64,000 bases of DNA from Marinomonas sp. MED121. Lineage in GTDB: Bacteria; Pseudomonadota; Gammaproteobacteria; Pseudomonadales; Marinomonadaceae. The stretch is from the NCBI RefSeq assembly GCF_000153025.1, contig NZ_CH672432.1:38258-102257 (forward strand), in the 5' to 3' direction. Below the pieces are notes generated by a model, which searched no databases, had not been told where the DNA came from, and was given only the letters and a program-made list of their open reading frames with translations. A program made the position numbers and the translations under genes. Positions 8,818 through 18,795 of this stretch are shown here, one piece after another. The first letter of the stretch is position 1, and each line of letters begins with the position of its first letter.

Positions 8818-10152
8818 ATGATCAGCAGCAATTCCGAAGCCAATTCAATTCCTTCAAATTTTTTGGAGCGTATCTTTAAACTCAAACAACATGGCTCTAA
8901 TGTTAAAAATGAAATGATTGGTGGCATCACCACATTTGCAACTATGGCCTACATTATTTTCGTCAATCCAAGCATTATGGCTGCTTCAGGCATGGATCAT
9001 GGTGCTGTATTTGTTGCCACATGTATCGGTGCTGCGATTGGTTGTTTATTAATGGGGTTGTTTGCTAATTGGCCTGTTGGTTTAGCGCCTGGTATGGGAT
9101 TAAATGCTTTTTTTGCTTTTACCGTTGTTGGTGAGATGGGTTATAGCTGGGAGGTGGCTTTAGGCGCAGTGTTTCTCTCAGGTGTCATTTTTGTGGCGAT
9201 GAGCTTTTATAGGGTAAGGGAATGGATTATTGAAAGTATTCCTCAAAGCTTGCGTTATGCCATGACCGCTGGGGTTGGCTTGTTTTTAGGCTTGATTGGT
9301 CTTAAAGGGGCAGGCATTGTTGTTGATAACCCTGCAACCTTAATTTCAATGGGTGACTTTACCCAACCCAGTGCATTATTAGCGGGTGTTTGCTTTCTTA
9401 TCATAGCCGCTTTGAGCGAACGTAAGGTATTTGGTGCAGTATTAATTGGTATCATTAGTGTCACATTAGTTGGTCTTGGTTTAGGGATTGTTGAATATCA
9501 AGGTATCTTTTCTGCACCACCAAGTATTGCCCCCACGTTTATGGCTATGGATATTATGGGCGCATTAAATATTTCCATGGTAAGCGTTATTTTAGCCTTC
9601 TTATTTGTCAATATGTTTGATACAGCAGGCACCTTAATGGGAGTGGCTGATAGAGCAAATTTGATTGACCCGAAAACAAATAAAATTGAAGGTTTGAGTA
9701 AAGCCCTTAAAGCAGATAGTGTCGCCAGTGTTGCTGGTGCATGTGTCGGATGTCCGCCTGTGACGAGTTATCTAGAAAGTGCTGCTGGTGTTGCGGCTGG
9801 TGGACGTACAGGGCTTTCAGCGATAGTGATTGGTGCTTTATTTGTTTTGGCCATCTTCTTATCACCCCTTGCTGCTATGATTCCTGCTTATGCGACAGCA
9901 GGCGCTCTGATTTATGTTGCCTTTGTTATGATCAGCAGTTTACAGCATGTAAATTGGCGTGATTTTACTGACTCTGCTCCAGCGGCAATTACGGCATTTA
10001 TGATGCCGTTTACCTTCTCAATTGCTAATGGTATCGCTTTAGGCTTTATTACTTTTACCGTCCTTAAAATTGCAACGGGTAAATCTAAAGAGGTGTCCCT
10101 ATGCATGTATACCTTAACGTTAATATTTGTGGCTAAGCTGATGTTTCTTTAA
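8818..10152 (+). CDS. NCS2-family purine permease (AzgA/GhxP type)
   Basis: A 444-residue inner-membrane symporter of about a dozen hydrophobic helices. The start of the first helix region (IGGITTFATMAYIIFVNPSI) and the segment LAPGMGLNAFFAF are hallmarks of the adenine/guanine/hypoxanthine group of NCS2. FDTAGTLMGVADRANLID further on carries acidic residues implicated in base and proton binding. Substrate is probably adenine, guanine or hypoxanthine, but the exact base cannot be told from sequence. AGAGGA precedes the start and a strong terminator follows, so it is a single-gene unit with a very long upstream region. Confidence 0.9.
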   Translation: MISSNSEANSIPSNFLERIFKLKQHGSNVKNEMIGGITTFATMAYIIFVNPSIMAASGMDHGAVFVATCIGAAIGCLLMGLFANWPVGLAPGMGLNAFFAFTVVGEMGYSWEVALGAVFLSGVIFVAMSFYRVREWIIESIPQSLRYAMTAGVGLFLGLIGLKGAGIVVDNPATLISMGDFTQPSALLAGVCFLIIAALSERKVFGAVLIGIISVTLVGLGLGIVEYQGIFSAPPSIAPTFMAMDIMGALNISMVSVILAFLFVNMFDTAGTLMGVADRANLIDPKTNKIEGLSKALKADSVASVAGACVGCPPVTSYLESAAGVAAGGRTGLSAIVIGALFVLAIFLSPLAAMIPAYATAGALIYVAFVMISSLQHVNWRDFTDSAPAAITAFMMPFTFSIANGIALGFITFTVLKIATGKSKEVSLCMYTLTLIFVAKLMFL

Positions 10153-10176
10153 TAAATAGGGTAATCCAAATTAATG

Positions 10177-10212
10177 AAAAGCCCCTTTAACTAAGTTAAA
10201 GGGGCTTTTTTC
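10177..10212 (+). terminator. Rho-independent terminator after the purine permease
   Basis: A 15-base perfect stem (AAAAGCCCCTTTAAC / GTTAAAGGGGCTTTT) with a 3-base loop, then a T-tract. Confidence 0.93.
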
Positions 10213-10319
10213 TATTAATTCTCAAGTAAATGGGTAAAAAGCGCTTATTTAAACAAGTGTTAGATTGTTTCGCTTCTTCATATCCTGAATAATAACCTTA
10301 ATATTTTAAAGGGTTAGAT

Positions 10320-10769
10320 ATGAAAATATGGGTAGACGCGGACGCTTGTCCTAATGTAATAAAAAACATCCTTTTTAAAGCATCAGAACGTACAAAGGTT
10401 GTGTGTATTCTGGTGGCTAATCAAAAAATTAATACACCTCCTTCTGCTTTTATCTCAAGTCGTCAAGTGAGCCAAGGTTTTGATGTGGCTGATGATTACA
10501 TAGTGCAAAATATTGAAGCTGGAGATCTTGCGATTACGGCAGATATTCCTTTAGCGGCAGAGATTATTGATAAGCAGGCAATTGCTATCAATCCTCGGGG
10601 AGAAATTTACACTAAAGAGAACATTAAGCAGAGATTAGCCATGCGTGATTTTATGGAGTCCATGAGGAGCTCAGGTATTCAATCCGGGGGCCCATCTGCA
10701 TTTAATCAGCAAGATAGGATGGCATTTGCTAATTCTCTTGATAAGTTATTGGCCAATAAAGTTAAATAA
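10320..10769 (+). CDS. YaiI/YqxD family protein (UPF0178)
   Basis: A 149-residue cytosolic protein whose start, [15 protein letters not shown], is the family signature. The later blocks [32 protein letters not shown] and SGGPSAF also match. The conserved early aspartates and the ITADIPL segment suggest a PIN-like nuclease fold, but the cellular role is unestablished. It lies between two terminators' worth of spacing and has AAAGGG before the start, so it appears to be transcribed alone. Confidence 0.9.
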   Translation: MKIWVDADACPNVIKNILFKASERTKVVCILVANQKINTPPSAFISSRQVSQGFDVADDYIVQNIEAGDLAITADIPLAAEIIDKQAIAINPRGEIYTKENIKQRLAMRDFMESMRSSGIQSGGPSAFNQQDRMAFANSLDKLLANKVK

Positions 10770-10901
10770 ATATCATGGATGGTCTTAAAATGGTTATGAT
10801 CATCCGCTATATCAAGATAGCAACAAGAAAATTCAGCTAATGGCTTTTAGAAGCTAATTCAAAATAAAAAGTCATTTGCTGAATTTTATTGAGGATGAGT
10901 T

Positions 10902-12191
10902 ATGAAACGTATTTTAGTGGTCGGCGGGGGCGCCGGAGGACTTGAGCTAGTTACCAAGCTAGGTCATAAGTTTGGCAAAGCCAAGCAAGCAGAGATTGTG
11001 CTGGTTGATCGAAGTCGTACTCATATTTGGAAACCTTTATTACATGAGGTTGCGACAGGGTCTTTAAATATTGATACAGATGGCATCAGTTATCGAGCAC
11101 ATTCCGCTAAACACTATTATCAATTCCAACTAGGTTGCATGAATGGAATGAATGCAGCTGAGAAGTATATCGAGCTCGATGCGCTGTTAGATGAAGATGG
11201 CCAAGAACTGCTACCTCAAAGAAAGCTTCAATATGATATTTTAGTCTTAGCGGTGGGCAGTGTGAGTAATGACTTTGGTACGCAAGGGGTTGCTGAAAAC
11301 TGCTTTTTCTTAGACTCACACCGTCAAGCTGAACGCTTTCAACAAGCCCTATTAAATCAATTCCTACGTATTCAACAAGGTGATGGACAAGATAACTTAA
11401 AACTTTCCATTGTGGGTGGTGGTGCGACTGGGGTCGAACTATCGGCTGAGTTATATCATGTTGCTGATTTGCTTAAAGCTTATGGCATGCCTTCTGTCTC
11501 TGCTAAACGTCTTGAGGTTGAATTAATCGAAGCGGGGAGCCGTATTTTACCTGCATTGCCTGACCGTATCGCCAATAGTGCTAGATCTGAACTATCACGT
11601 TTAGGGGTGAAAGTATCTGAATCCAAACGTGTTATACGGGCCGAGAAGCAGGGTTTTATTTCTGCTGATGACAATCTTATTGAGGCGGATATGATGATCT
11701 GGGCAGCTGGGGTAAAAGCGCCAGACTTTATTTCTAAAATAGAAGGTTTTGAAACGAATCGAAATAATCAGATTGTGGTCTTACCCAGTTTACAGACTAA
11801 ATCAAATGACAATGTTTATGTCATTGGTGATTGTTGTGCCTGCATTCAACCTGATGGTAGCTTTGTGCCACCAAGGGCTCAATCAGCTCACCAGATGGCA
11901 AGTTTAGTCTTTAAAAATATTCAAGCCAGCTTTCGTGGCGAACCTTTGTCTGAGTACTTGTATAAAGATCATGGCTCTTTAGTCAATTTGAGTCGTTATA
12001 GTACAGTAGGAAGCTTGATGGGAAACCTAACGGCAGGTTCTATGTTTGTTGAAGGACGTATTGCCCGATTAGTGTATGTTTCTCTCTATCGCTTACACCT
12101 AATTGCTATTCATGGTTGGCTAAAGGCGATGGTCATTATGGCCGCCCAAAAGATCGGCAAAGTGGTTAAGCCAAAAATGAAATTGCATTAA
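10902..12191 (+). CDS. ndh: Type II NADH dehydrogenase (NDH-2)
   Basis: A single-subunit, non-proton-pumping NADH:quinone oxidoreductase bound to the inner membrane. The N-terminal FAD site is GGGAGGLELV, and the NADH site is SIVGGGATGVELSAEL in the middle. The segment YVIGDCCACIQPDGS supplies the aspartate that contacts FAD, and the C-terminal amphipathic region (about 370-429) likely docks on the membrane. The 429 residues are normal for the family. GAGGA precedes the ATG and a hairpin terminator follows. Unlike the proton-pumping complex I, this enzyme lets NADH be reoxidised without energy conservation. Confidence 0.93.
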   Translation: MKRILVVGGGAGGLELVTKLGHKFGKAKQAEIVLVDRSRTHIWKPLLHEVATGSLNIDTDGISYRAHSAKHYYQFQLGCMNGMNAAEKYIELDALLDEDGQELLPQRKLQYDILVLAVGSVSNDFGTQGVAENCFFLDSHRQAERFQQALLNQFLRIQQGDGQDNLKLSIVGGGATGVELSAELYHVADLLKAYGMPSVSAKRLEVELIEAGSRILPALPDRIANSARSELSRLGVKVSESKRVIRAEKQGFISADDNLIEADMMIWAAGVKAPDFISKIEGFETNRNNQIVVLPSLQTKSNDNVYVIGDCCACIQPDGSFVPPRAQSAHQMASLVFKNIQASFRGEPLSEYLYKDHGSLVNLSRYSTVGSLMGNLTAGSMFVEGRIARLVYVSLYRLHLIAIHGWLKAMVIMAAQKIGKVVKPKMKLH

Positions 12192-12194
12192 CAT

Positions 12195-12251
12195 AAAAAG
12201 CATACTAAAAAGCCAGCCTAACGAGAATGAGTTGGACTGGCTTTTATGCTT
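12195..12251 (+). terminator. Terminator after ndh
   Basis: A nested hairpin: inner AAAAGCCAGCCTAAC against GTTGGACTGGCTTTT, with an outer AAGCAT/ATGCTT arm. The T-tract is short. Confidence 0.75.
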
Positions 12252-12353
12252 ATAGAAACTTCCTGCAGATTTTGTTTACTCTCATCCTTTTATCAAATCA
12301 CATTTATACAGGTTACTCCTAGTTAGTTGCTCATAGTTAAATAGAGGAGACAG

Positions 12354-14105
12354 TTAAATAGAGGCGACTTCTTTCAATATTTTATCTTCACTTTCTGTGC
12401 TGTTACTGCAATTGATTTTAATACACTCTTTTTGGCGGTTGTATCGGTTTGATTGAGCATGATCATTATTTACCTTTGCAATGACAATACTGTAAGGGGG
12501 CAATGTAATTACACCACCGTGTGCATTGACGGACGTTTTAAAACTGCCTGTGATGAGTGATTTTGCTGTGGCAAGCGGCGTAATATCAAAGTTGATAGCA
12601 AATTCAGATTCGTCAGCAGAGGTATTAAGGGAAATTAAGGATTCTTGATTAGGTAAATTACGTATAAAGACAAGATGCTGATTATCGCTGTATATAAATT
12701 GAATTGAGCCGGAAATAAGTTCAGCATGCTCTTTTCTTAAATGCAGAAATGCCTGATAGGCTTTAAGGGTAGAGTTTTCATTGTTAGTTTGTTCAGCCAC
12801 ATTTTGTGATAGATGGTCTAAAGCAACAGGTAGCCAAGGTGCTGCCTTAGAAAATCCTGCATTTAATGTATTCTCCCAAGGCATAGGCGTTCGACAGCCA
12901 TCACGACCTTTAAATTCAGGCCAAAAAGCAATGCCGAATGGGTCAACTAATTGATCGAAGGTTAATTCTGCTTCTCTCAAGCCCAACTCTTCTCCTTGGT
13001 AAAGGCAAATGCTTCCTCTTAAGCACAATAGCATCACCATAAACACTTTAGCTTGTTCATGATTACTCTTTTCTTGACCCCAACGACTGGCAACACGTTC
13101 TACATCATGATTACCGATTGACCAGCAAGGCCAGCCATCTCCTAGGGCATCTTCAATGGTGTCGATTGTTTTTCTAACATGTTCCATCGAATTATCTTTG
13201 GTTAAGAGGTCAAAGGAGTAACACATATGTAGCTTGTCATCACCTTGAGTGTATTGAGCCATGGTTTTTAGGGAAAAATCGCAGCCCACTTCACCTACTG
13301 TCGTTGTGCCTGGGTATTGGTCAAGTAACGATCGTAACTTTTGTAAAAATGAGATATTAATCTCTTGGGATTTATCGTACAGGTGTAACTGATATGCATA
13401 AGGGTTGTCTGGCCGTATGCCAATTCCTCCTTCTTCAATATCTTCCCTAGGGGGATTATTCCTAAGTGCTAAATCGTGATAGTAAAAATTAGCTGTGTCT
13501 AATCTAAAGCCGTCCACGCCACGTTTAAGCCAGAATTCAACAGTATCCAGAAGTGCATCAACAACATCAGGGTTATGGAAGTTCAAATCTGGCTGACTGT
13601 CTAAGAAGTTGTGTAAGTAATATTGCTTACGACGGCTATCCCAATGCCAAGCAGGACCACCAAAAACAGACAGCCAATTGTTTGGCACGCTACCATCAGG
13701 TTTAGGGTCTTGCCATACATACCAATCATGCTTGTTATTGGTTTTATTTTGACGAGATTCTTTAAACCATAAGTGCTCATCTGAGCTGTGATTAAGCACC
13801 TGATCTATGATGATTTTAAGTCCTAAGCTATGCGCTTTTTGAATAAGGGTATCAAAATCAGAAAGGCTGCCAAACATAGGGTCAACATCACAATAATCAC
13901 TGACGTCGTAGCCGAAATCCTTCATGGGTGAGGTAAAAAATGGCGATAGCCAAATGGCGTCAACGCCTAATGACGCGATATAGTCGAGCTTTTGAGTAAC
14001 TCCTGGCAAGTCTCCAATGCCATCATTGTTTGAATCGTAAAAACTGCGAGGATAAACCTGATAGATAACACATCCACGCCACCATTCATTGTTAAGTGTG
14101 TCCAT
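12354..14105 (-). CDS. GH13 alpha-glucosidase / oligo-1,6-glucosidase
   Basis: Hydrolyses terminal alpha-glucosidic bonds of short sugars (maltose, sucrose or isomaltose type). The (beta/alpha)8 barrel shows all GH13 regions: DQVLNHSSDEH near 101-111, nucleophile Asp203 in GFRLDTANF, acid/base Glu272 in TVGEVG, and the third acid Asp334 in IGNHDVER. Spacing closely matches GH13 subfamily 23 enzymes such as the Halomonas alpha-glucosidase. There is no signal peptide, so it acts in the cytosol on imported sugars. A C-terminal beta domain follows, then an unusual polar tail of about 40 residues. AGGGAG precedes the start. It is divergent from an MFS gene. Confidence 0.9.
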   Translation of the reverse strand: MDTLNNEWWRGCVIYQVYPRSFYDSNNDGIGDLPGVTQKLDYIASLGVDAIWLSPFFTSPMKDFGYDVSDYCDVDPMFGSLSDFDTLIQKAHSLGLKIIIDQVLNHSSDEHLWFKESRQNKTNNKHDWYVWQDPKPDGSVPNNWLSVFGGPAWHWDSRRKQYYLHNFLDSQPDLNFHNPDVVDALLDTVEFWLKRGVDGFRLDTANFYYHDLALRNNPPREDIEEGGIGIRPDNPYAYQLHLYDKSQEINISFLQKLRSLLDQYPGTTTVGEVGCDFSLKTMAQYTQGDDKLHMCYSFDLLTKDNSMEHVRKTIDTIEDALGDGWPCWSIGNHDVERVASRWGQEKSNHEQAKVFMVMLLCLRGSICLYQGEELGLREAELTFDQLVDPFGIAFWPEFKGRDGCRTPMPWENTLNAGFSKAAPWLPVALDHLSQNVAEQTNNENSTLKAYQAFLHLRKEHAELISGSIQFIYSDNQHLVFIRNLPNQESLISLNTSADESEFAINFDITPLATAKSLITGSFKTSVNAHGGVITLPPYSIVIAKVNNDHAQSNRYNRQKECIKINCSNSTESEDKILKEVASI

Positions 14106-14293
14106 GTTTGACTCCCTGAAGAATGATTCTGTTTAATCTATGATGAGGCTGAGAAAAGACGACTTAATTACAGCTTCTCAAACCTAATGCTTTATTAATT
14201 TTTACTTAAAGGGACTTTCTGTACATTAAATTATCACTATTAGGCATTATTACTATGATTAGATTAGTTGTCATCAATAGTATGGGGTAAAAT

Positions 14294-14310
14294 AGGTGAT
14301 TCGATCACCT
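14294..14310. promoter_or_regulatory. Inverted repeat in the glucosidase/MFS divergent region
   Basis: AGGTGAT-TCG-ATCACCT is a perfect 7-base inverted repeat between two divergent genes, a typical operator layout. No regulator gene is next to it, so its binding protein is unknown. Confidence 0.35.
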
Positions 14311-14371
14311 TGTACCTGTATCAAGCATTATCAAACTGATGCTCGATTGCCTCTCTGTTTGGAAGTAGATT

Positions 14372-15526
14372 ATGTTTTCTGTGCGTTCTCGTCATATTGC
14401 TTGGCCCTTATTTAATTTCTATTTCTTTTTTTGCGCCATGATAGGGGTGTTCATGCCCTATATGTCTGTTTACTTTAAATCCATTGGGTTTAATGGGACT
14501 CAAACAGGGCAATTATTAGCTTTAGTGACCTTATCTACCATAGTGGCACCTCATTTTTGGGGATGGCTAACGAACCGAATGGGCTTGCCTAAACGCGCTT
14601 TACAGATCGCCGTGATTGGTGCGTGTTTAATGGCATTGATGATGAATTTTGTAAGCAGCTACTCAGGCTTTTGGTGGGTGATGTTGTTTTATGCCATTTT
14701 CTTTTCTGCCTTGACCCCCTTAAGCGACACCTTAACCCTGCGAAGTATTCGAAATTTAAATGTTCCCTACACTCGTATTCGCGTCGGTGGATCCATTGGC
14801 TTTATTTTTGCGGTTACCTTAGCAGGGTATTTGATTGAGTCTTATGGCCCCAAAGTGATATTGCCAAGCGTGACGGCTTTCTTGGCTATTGCGGTACTCA
14901 CCAGTTTCTATATTTTTGAGCAGCCTATTGATACGAGTGTGAAGAAAGGCAAAGGGGATTTTCTTAACCTCATTAAAGATCGTGAAGTAATATTTTTCTT
15001 ACTGCTCGCATTCCTTTCCTTTATGGCTCATGCACCTTTTAATGTCTTTTTTGCGGTTCACTTAACGAATGCGGGATTTAGTGGTGATCAAGTTGGATTA
15101 TTGATCGCTTTTGGTGTGCTGGTTGAGATCTTTGTCTTTCTCTTTTTAGGTAATCTTTTTACTCGCTTTAATGTGGTTTACCTCATCGCATTTTGTTTTC
15201 TATGCGGTGTTGCGCGCTGGTCTTTAATTGCATGGTATGCAGACAGTGTTTGGATCGCACTTTTTACTCAGTTATTGCATTGTATTACCTTTGCAACATT
15301 TCATATGGTATCTATCGCCCAAATTAACCGTCTTTTCCCTGAGCAATTTGCTGCCCAAGGACAGGCTATGTACAGTGGCTTTGCTATTGGTTTAGGTGGG
15401 GGTGTTGGTATGGTAGGGGCCGGCTATCTTTGGGACTGGTTTGGTGGTCAATGGACCTTTACCGCCGCATCCATTGTCAGTGTTCTTGCTTTAGTGATTT
15501 TGATCTTAAGTCAAAAAAGTCGTTAG
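14372..15526 (+). CDS. MFS transporter, HcaT / PPP-like family
   Basis: The 384-residue inner-membrane protein has about twelve hydrophobic helices. The N terminus (FNFYFFFCAMIGVFMPYMSV) and the block YTRIRVGGSIGFI are typical of the MFS_1-like group containing E. coli HcaT, annotated as 3-phenylpropionate transporters. The same group also resembles LacY-like sugar symporters, so the substrate is open. It is divergent from an intracellular alpha-glucosidase, which raises the possibility that it carries a sugar. GGAAG lies upstream of the ATG. Confidence 0.8.
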   Translation: MFSVRSRHIAWPLFNFYFFFCAMIGVFMPYMSVYFKSIGFNGTQTGQLLALVTLSTIVAPHFWGWLTNRMGLPKRALQIAVIGACLMALMMNFVSSYSGFWWVMLFYAIFFSALTPLSDTLTLRSIRNLNVPYTRIRVGGSIGFIFAVTLAGYLIESYGPKVILPSVTAFLAIAVLTSFYIFEQPIDTSVKKGKGDFLNLIKDREVIFFLLLAFLSFMAHAPFNVFFAVHLTNAGFSGDQVGLLIAFGVLVEIFVFLFLGNLFTRFNVVYLIAFCFLCGVARWSLIAWYADSVWIALFTQLLHCITFATFHMVSIAQINRLFPEQFAAQGQAMYSGFAIGLGGGVGMVGAGYLWDWFGGQWTFTAASIVSVLALVILILSQKSR

Positions 15527-15578
15527 TGATAATATTTAAGCTAATAAGCTGACGTTTTACTAGGGCAGTAATATCCGC

Positions 15579-16469
15579 TCAAGTTAGAATTTCAGCTTTT
15601 AGTAAACTTATCATAGCCTCTGCACTTCGGCTTAAAGTACGTTGTTTGTGATAAATGATGCCTAAACGCCTTTCAAGAATTAAGTCCTGTGCCGCTAAAA
15701 CCTTATGATTCTGATTAACCAATGTTGAGGGTAATAGGGACCAACCCCAGCCTATGGAAACTAACATAGTGAGCGTATCAAAATTATTGGTACTCATGCG
15801 GACATTTGGCTTTAAGCCTTGACTGCCAAGTACTTTATCAACCATTTGCCGGGTAAAGGTATTTTTATCTGGCAGTACGCAGGGCAAAGTGGCCAGCGCC
15901 TTAATATCAACTTCTTGCGTGTTGGCTGATGCTGTTATTGCCAGCTCATGTTCCTCTCCAACTACTAGCATCAGTGGGTCTGACCAGATTGGAATGGATT
16001 CGATCATGGGATTCTCTTCATTAGAAAGGGTAATCACCGCAACTTCTGCCTCACCTTTTAATACTTGTTGATAAGCATCTTCTGATTGAGTGAAATCAAT
16101 TTCAATTAATACATTTGGAAAGTCACTTTGATATTGCTTCAGGGCTTTTGGCAAACGGTGTAAACCTATGTGATGACTGGTGGCCATTTTAAGCTCACCT
16201 GATAGCTCTTCATCTTGGGTGGTTAAGCTACGTTTTATATCTTTGATCTCGGTTGTGATTTGTTTTGCTTTTGGTAATAATTGATGGCCTGCTTCTGTTA
16301 GTTGTATTTGTCTTCCAATACGATCAAAAAGTTTTAGTTCCAAACTTGATTCTAGGGCCGCTATGCGTTTACTCACTGCTGGCTGAGTCACAAAAAGTTG
16401 TTCGGCCGCATCTGAGAATGAAGCCGTTTCAGCGACCTTAATAAAGGTGAGCAACTCTGATATTTCCAT
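15579..16469 (-). CDS. LysR-family transcriptional regulator divergent from leuC
   Basis: A 296-residue LysR-type regulator. The winged helix-turn-helix lies at about residues 3-60 (FIKVAETASFSDAAEQLFVT, then QPAVSKRIAALE), followed by a linker helix and a two-lobed effector domain (about 90-290). It is transcribed away from leuCDB-asd, and LysR proteins usually control the gene they diverge from. I infer that it regulates leucine biosynthesis, probably sensing a leucine-pathway intermediate. This is inference from position only. A good AAGGAG lies before the start. Confidence 0.87.
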   Translation of the reverse strand: MEISELLTFIKVAETASFSDAAEQLFVTQPAVSKRIAALESSLELKLFDRIGRQIQLTEAGHQLLPKAKQITTEIKDIKRSLTTQDEELSGELKMATSHHIGLHRLPKALKQYQSDFPNVLIEIDFTQSEDAYQQVLKGEAEVAVITLSNEENPMIESIPIWSDPLMLVVGEEHELAITASANTQEVDIKALATLPCVLPDKNTFTRQMVDKVLGSQGLKPNVRMSTNNFDTLTMLVSIGWGWSLLPSTLVNQNHKVLAAQDLILERRLGIIYHKQRTLSRSAEAMISLLKAEILT

Positions 16470-16665
16470 TGTGGTTTTACTCCTTAGTTGCCAGTGTTGG
16501 CTTTCTACTGTCCAATAAAAACAGCTCGTATAGACTCATTTTGTTGAATAAATAATCAAAGTTTCATCTATTCCAAAAAATAATGCAATTTATGAAAAAT
16601 ATGAATTTGAGTAATTTATACATAAGCAGTAGGATTACGCAATCAGTTATGCAGGAGAGAATAAT
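16470..16665. promoter_or_regulatory. Divergent promoter region between the LysR gene and leuC
   Basis: This 196-base AT-rich gap must hold the promoters of both genes. It contains TTTCAT near 16561 and several ATGAAA/ATGAA repeats around 16590-16610, which could form LysR (T-N11-A) sites. I could not fix a single operator. AGGAGA precedes leuC. I see no leucine-rich leader peptide, so attenuation like that of E. coli leu is not evident. Confidence 0.5.
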
Positions 16666-18093
16666 ATGTCAGCGAAAACCTTATATGACAAGTTGTGGGA
16701 TCAGCATCTTGTTAAACAAAGAGATGATGGTAGTGCCTTAATTTATATTGATTTACAACTTCTTCATGAAGTGACTTCCCCGCAGGCATTTGAAGGTTTA
16801 CGTTTGGCAAACCGCCAGCCATGGAGAATCAGTGGTAACTTAGCAACACCAGATCATAATGTGCCTACGACTTCAAAAGAGAGACGTGATGGTGTTAATG
16901 GTATTGCCGACCCTGTTTCTAAAATCCAAGTTGTTACCTTGGATGAAAACTGTGATGAGTTTGGCATTACTGAATTTAACATGATGGATGAACGCCAAGG
17001 TATTGTGCATGTTGTTGGGCCAGAACAAGGTGCAACTTTACCTGGAATGACAGTGGTATGTGGTGATTCTCATACTTCAACCCATGGTGCATTTGGTGCA
17101 TTAGCCCATGGTATTGGTACCTCTGAAGTTGAACACGTTTTAGCAACTCAGTGTCTCGTTCAGAAAAAGAACAAAAACATGTTAGTTCGAGTGGATGGCG
17201 AACTATCACCGTATGTTTCTGCTAAAGATGTTGTACTTGCCATTATTGGTGAGATTGGTACCGCTGGTGGTACAGGCTATGCTATCGAGTTTGGTGGTAC
17301 AGGCATTCAAAGTCTTTCTATGGAAGGGCGTATGACAGTGTGTAATATGGCAATCGAAGCCGGTGCACGTGTTGGTTTGATAGCTGTTGACCAAACAACA
17401 ATCGACTATGTTGAAGGTCGTCCCTATGCACCAAAAGGTGAGCAGTGGGATCAAGCTGTCAATGCATGGCAAGATCTTGTCTCTGATGAGGGAGCACATT
17501 TTGATAATGTTGTTGTTCTTAATGCTGAAGATATTAAACCTCAAGTGACTTGGGGGACTTCTCCAGAGATGGTTATTGCTATCGATCAGGCCATTCCGCG
17601 CTCTGAAGATCAAACAGATCCAGTGTTAAAAGAAGGTTATGCACGTGCTTGGAAATATATGGGCCTAGAAGGTAAGTCTGTATTGGCAGACATTACTTTG
17701 GATCGAGTATTTATTGGTTCTTGTACTAATTCACGTATCGAAGACCTGCGTATTGCTGCCGAGGTTGTTAAAGGCCGTAAAGTGGCTGAAAGCTTGAAAC
17801 AGGCCATTGTTGTGCCTGGGTCAGGATTAGTTAAAGCACAAGCTGAAGCGGAAGGCTTACACAGTATCTTCACGGAAGCCGGTCTTGAATGGCGCGAGCC
17901 AGGTTGCTCTATGTGTCTTGCTATGAACGCCGATAAGTTAGGTAACGGCGAACATTGCGCTTCGACCTCTAACCGTAACTTTGAAGGTCGTCAAGGTTTT
18001 GGTGGACGCACGCATTTGGTAAGCCCAGCGATGGCAGCAGCTGCCGCCATTGCCGGTCATTTTGTGGACGTTAATGAATTAGTAAAACACTAG
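16666..18093 (+). CDS. leuC: 3-isopropylmalate dehydratase, large subunit
   Basis: With LeuD it isomerises 2-isopropylmalate to 3-isopropylmalate in leucine synthesis. The 475 residues carry the [4Fe-4S] ligands Cys353 (GSCTNSR), Cys414 and Cys417 (GCSMC), and the substrate-loop motif [20 protein letters not shown]. Length and spacing match the bacterial heterodimer type. The start is set by AGGAGAG just upstream. leuD begins 10 bases after the stop, so the two subunits are co-transcribed. Confidence 0.96.
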   Translation: MSAKTLYDKLWDQHLVKQRDDGSALIYIDLQLLHEVTSPQAFEGLRLANRQPWRISGNLATPDHNVPTTSKERRDGVNGIADPVSKIQVVTLDENCDEFGITEFNMMDERQGIVHVVGPEQGATLPGMTVVCGDSHTSTHGAFGALAHGIGTSEVEHVLATQCLVQKKNKNMLVRVDGELSPYVSAKDVVLAIIGEIGTAGGTGYAIEFGGTGIQSLSMEGRMTVCNMAIEAGARVGLIAVDQTTIDYVEGRPYAPKGEQWDQAVNAWQDLVSDEGAHFDNVVVLNAEDIKPQVTWGTSPEMVIAIDQAIPRSEDQTDPVLKEGYARAWKYMGLEGKSVLADITLDRVFIGSCTNSRIEDLRIAAEVVKGRKVAESLKQAIVVPGSGLVKAQAEAEGLHSIFTEAGLEWREPGCSMCLAMNADKLGNGEHCASTSNRNFEGRQGFGGRTHLVSPAMAAAAAIAGHFVDVNELVKH

Positions 18094-18102
18094 GAGACAA
18101 AT

Positions 18103-18750
18103 ATGCGCGCTTTTACACAACATCAAGGCATAGTTGCCCCTTTAGATTTGGCCAATGTCGATACTGACATGATTATTCCAAAGCAGTTCCTCAAATCGAT
18201 TAAGAGAACGGGGTTTGGTAAAAACTTATTTGACGAATTGCGTTACCAAGATGAAGGTCAGCCAGATCAAGATTGCACAGGTCGTCCATTGCGTGAAGAT
18301 TTTGTATTGAATTTACCTCAGTTTGCAAACGCGAGTGTTTTATTGGCCCGCCGTAATTTTGGTTGTGGTTCCTCACGTGAGCATGCGCCATGGGCACTGG
18401 ATGATTATGGTTTTAGAGTCGTCATTGCCCCTAGCTTTGCTGATATCTTTTTTAATAACTGCTTTAAAAATGGATTGTTACCCATTCAACTGAGCGAAGA
18501 GCAAGTTGAGCAGTTGTTTCAAGAAGTAAATCAAGCATCAGGCTATTCATTATCGATTGATTTAGAAGAGCAAGTTGTTGTTACTCCGTCAGGTTCACGT
18601 TTTAGTTTTGACGTAGATGCTTTTAGAAAGCATTGCTTATTAAATGGATTAGACGATATTGGTTTAACACTACAAGACCAAGATGCGATTAAATCTTATG
18701 AAGCAGAGCGTCAGCAATCAGCGCCATGGTTGTTTGCAAACAAAGGTTAA
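18103..18750 (+). CDS. leuD: 3-isopropylmalate dehydratase, small subunit
   Basis: The swivelling partner of LeuC. The 215 residues include [13 protein letters not shown] near the N terminus and [13 protein letters not shown] near the middle, both signatures of the aconitase swivel domain. CTAGGAGACAAAT before the ATG is a strong ribosome binding site that overlaps the region around the leuC stop. A hairpin separates it from leuB. Confidence 0.96.
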   Translation: MRAFTQHQGIVAPLDLANVDTDMIIPKQFLKSIKRTGFGKNLFDELRYQDEGQPDQDCTGRPLREDFVLNLPQFANASVLLARRNFGCGSSREHAPWALDDYGFRVVIAPSFADIFFNNCFKNGLLPIQLSEEQVEQLFQEVNQASGYSLSIDLEEQVVVTPSGSRFSFDVDAFRKHCLLNGLDDIGLTLQDQDAIKSYEAERQQSAPWLFANKG

Positions 18751-18762
18751 TTTAATTAATTT

Positions 18763-18784
18763 AAAGCGCTCAATGAGCGCTTTT
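18763..18784 (+). terminator. Hairpin between leuD and leuB
   Basis: AAAGCGCTC-AAT-GAGCGCTTT is a perfect 9-base stem followed by only one further T. It sits 12 bases ahead of the leuB start and overlaps its leader, so it may be a partial terminator or an RNA processing/stability element rather than a full stop. Confidence 0.5.
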
Positions 18785-18795
18785 AGGGAAAGATT

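Noticed and set aside
17206..17613. A 135-residue minus-strand frame inside leuC
   Set aside because: It is the antisense shadow of a well-conserved gene, with no ribosome site and unlikely residue composition.
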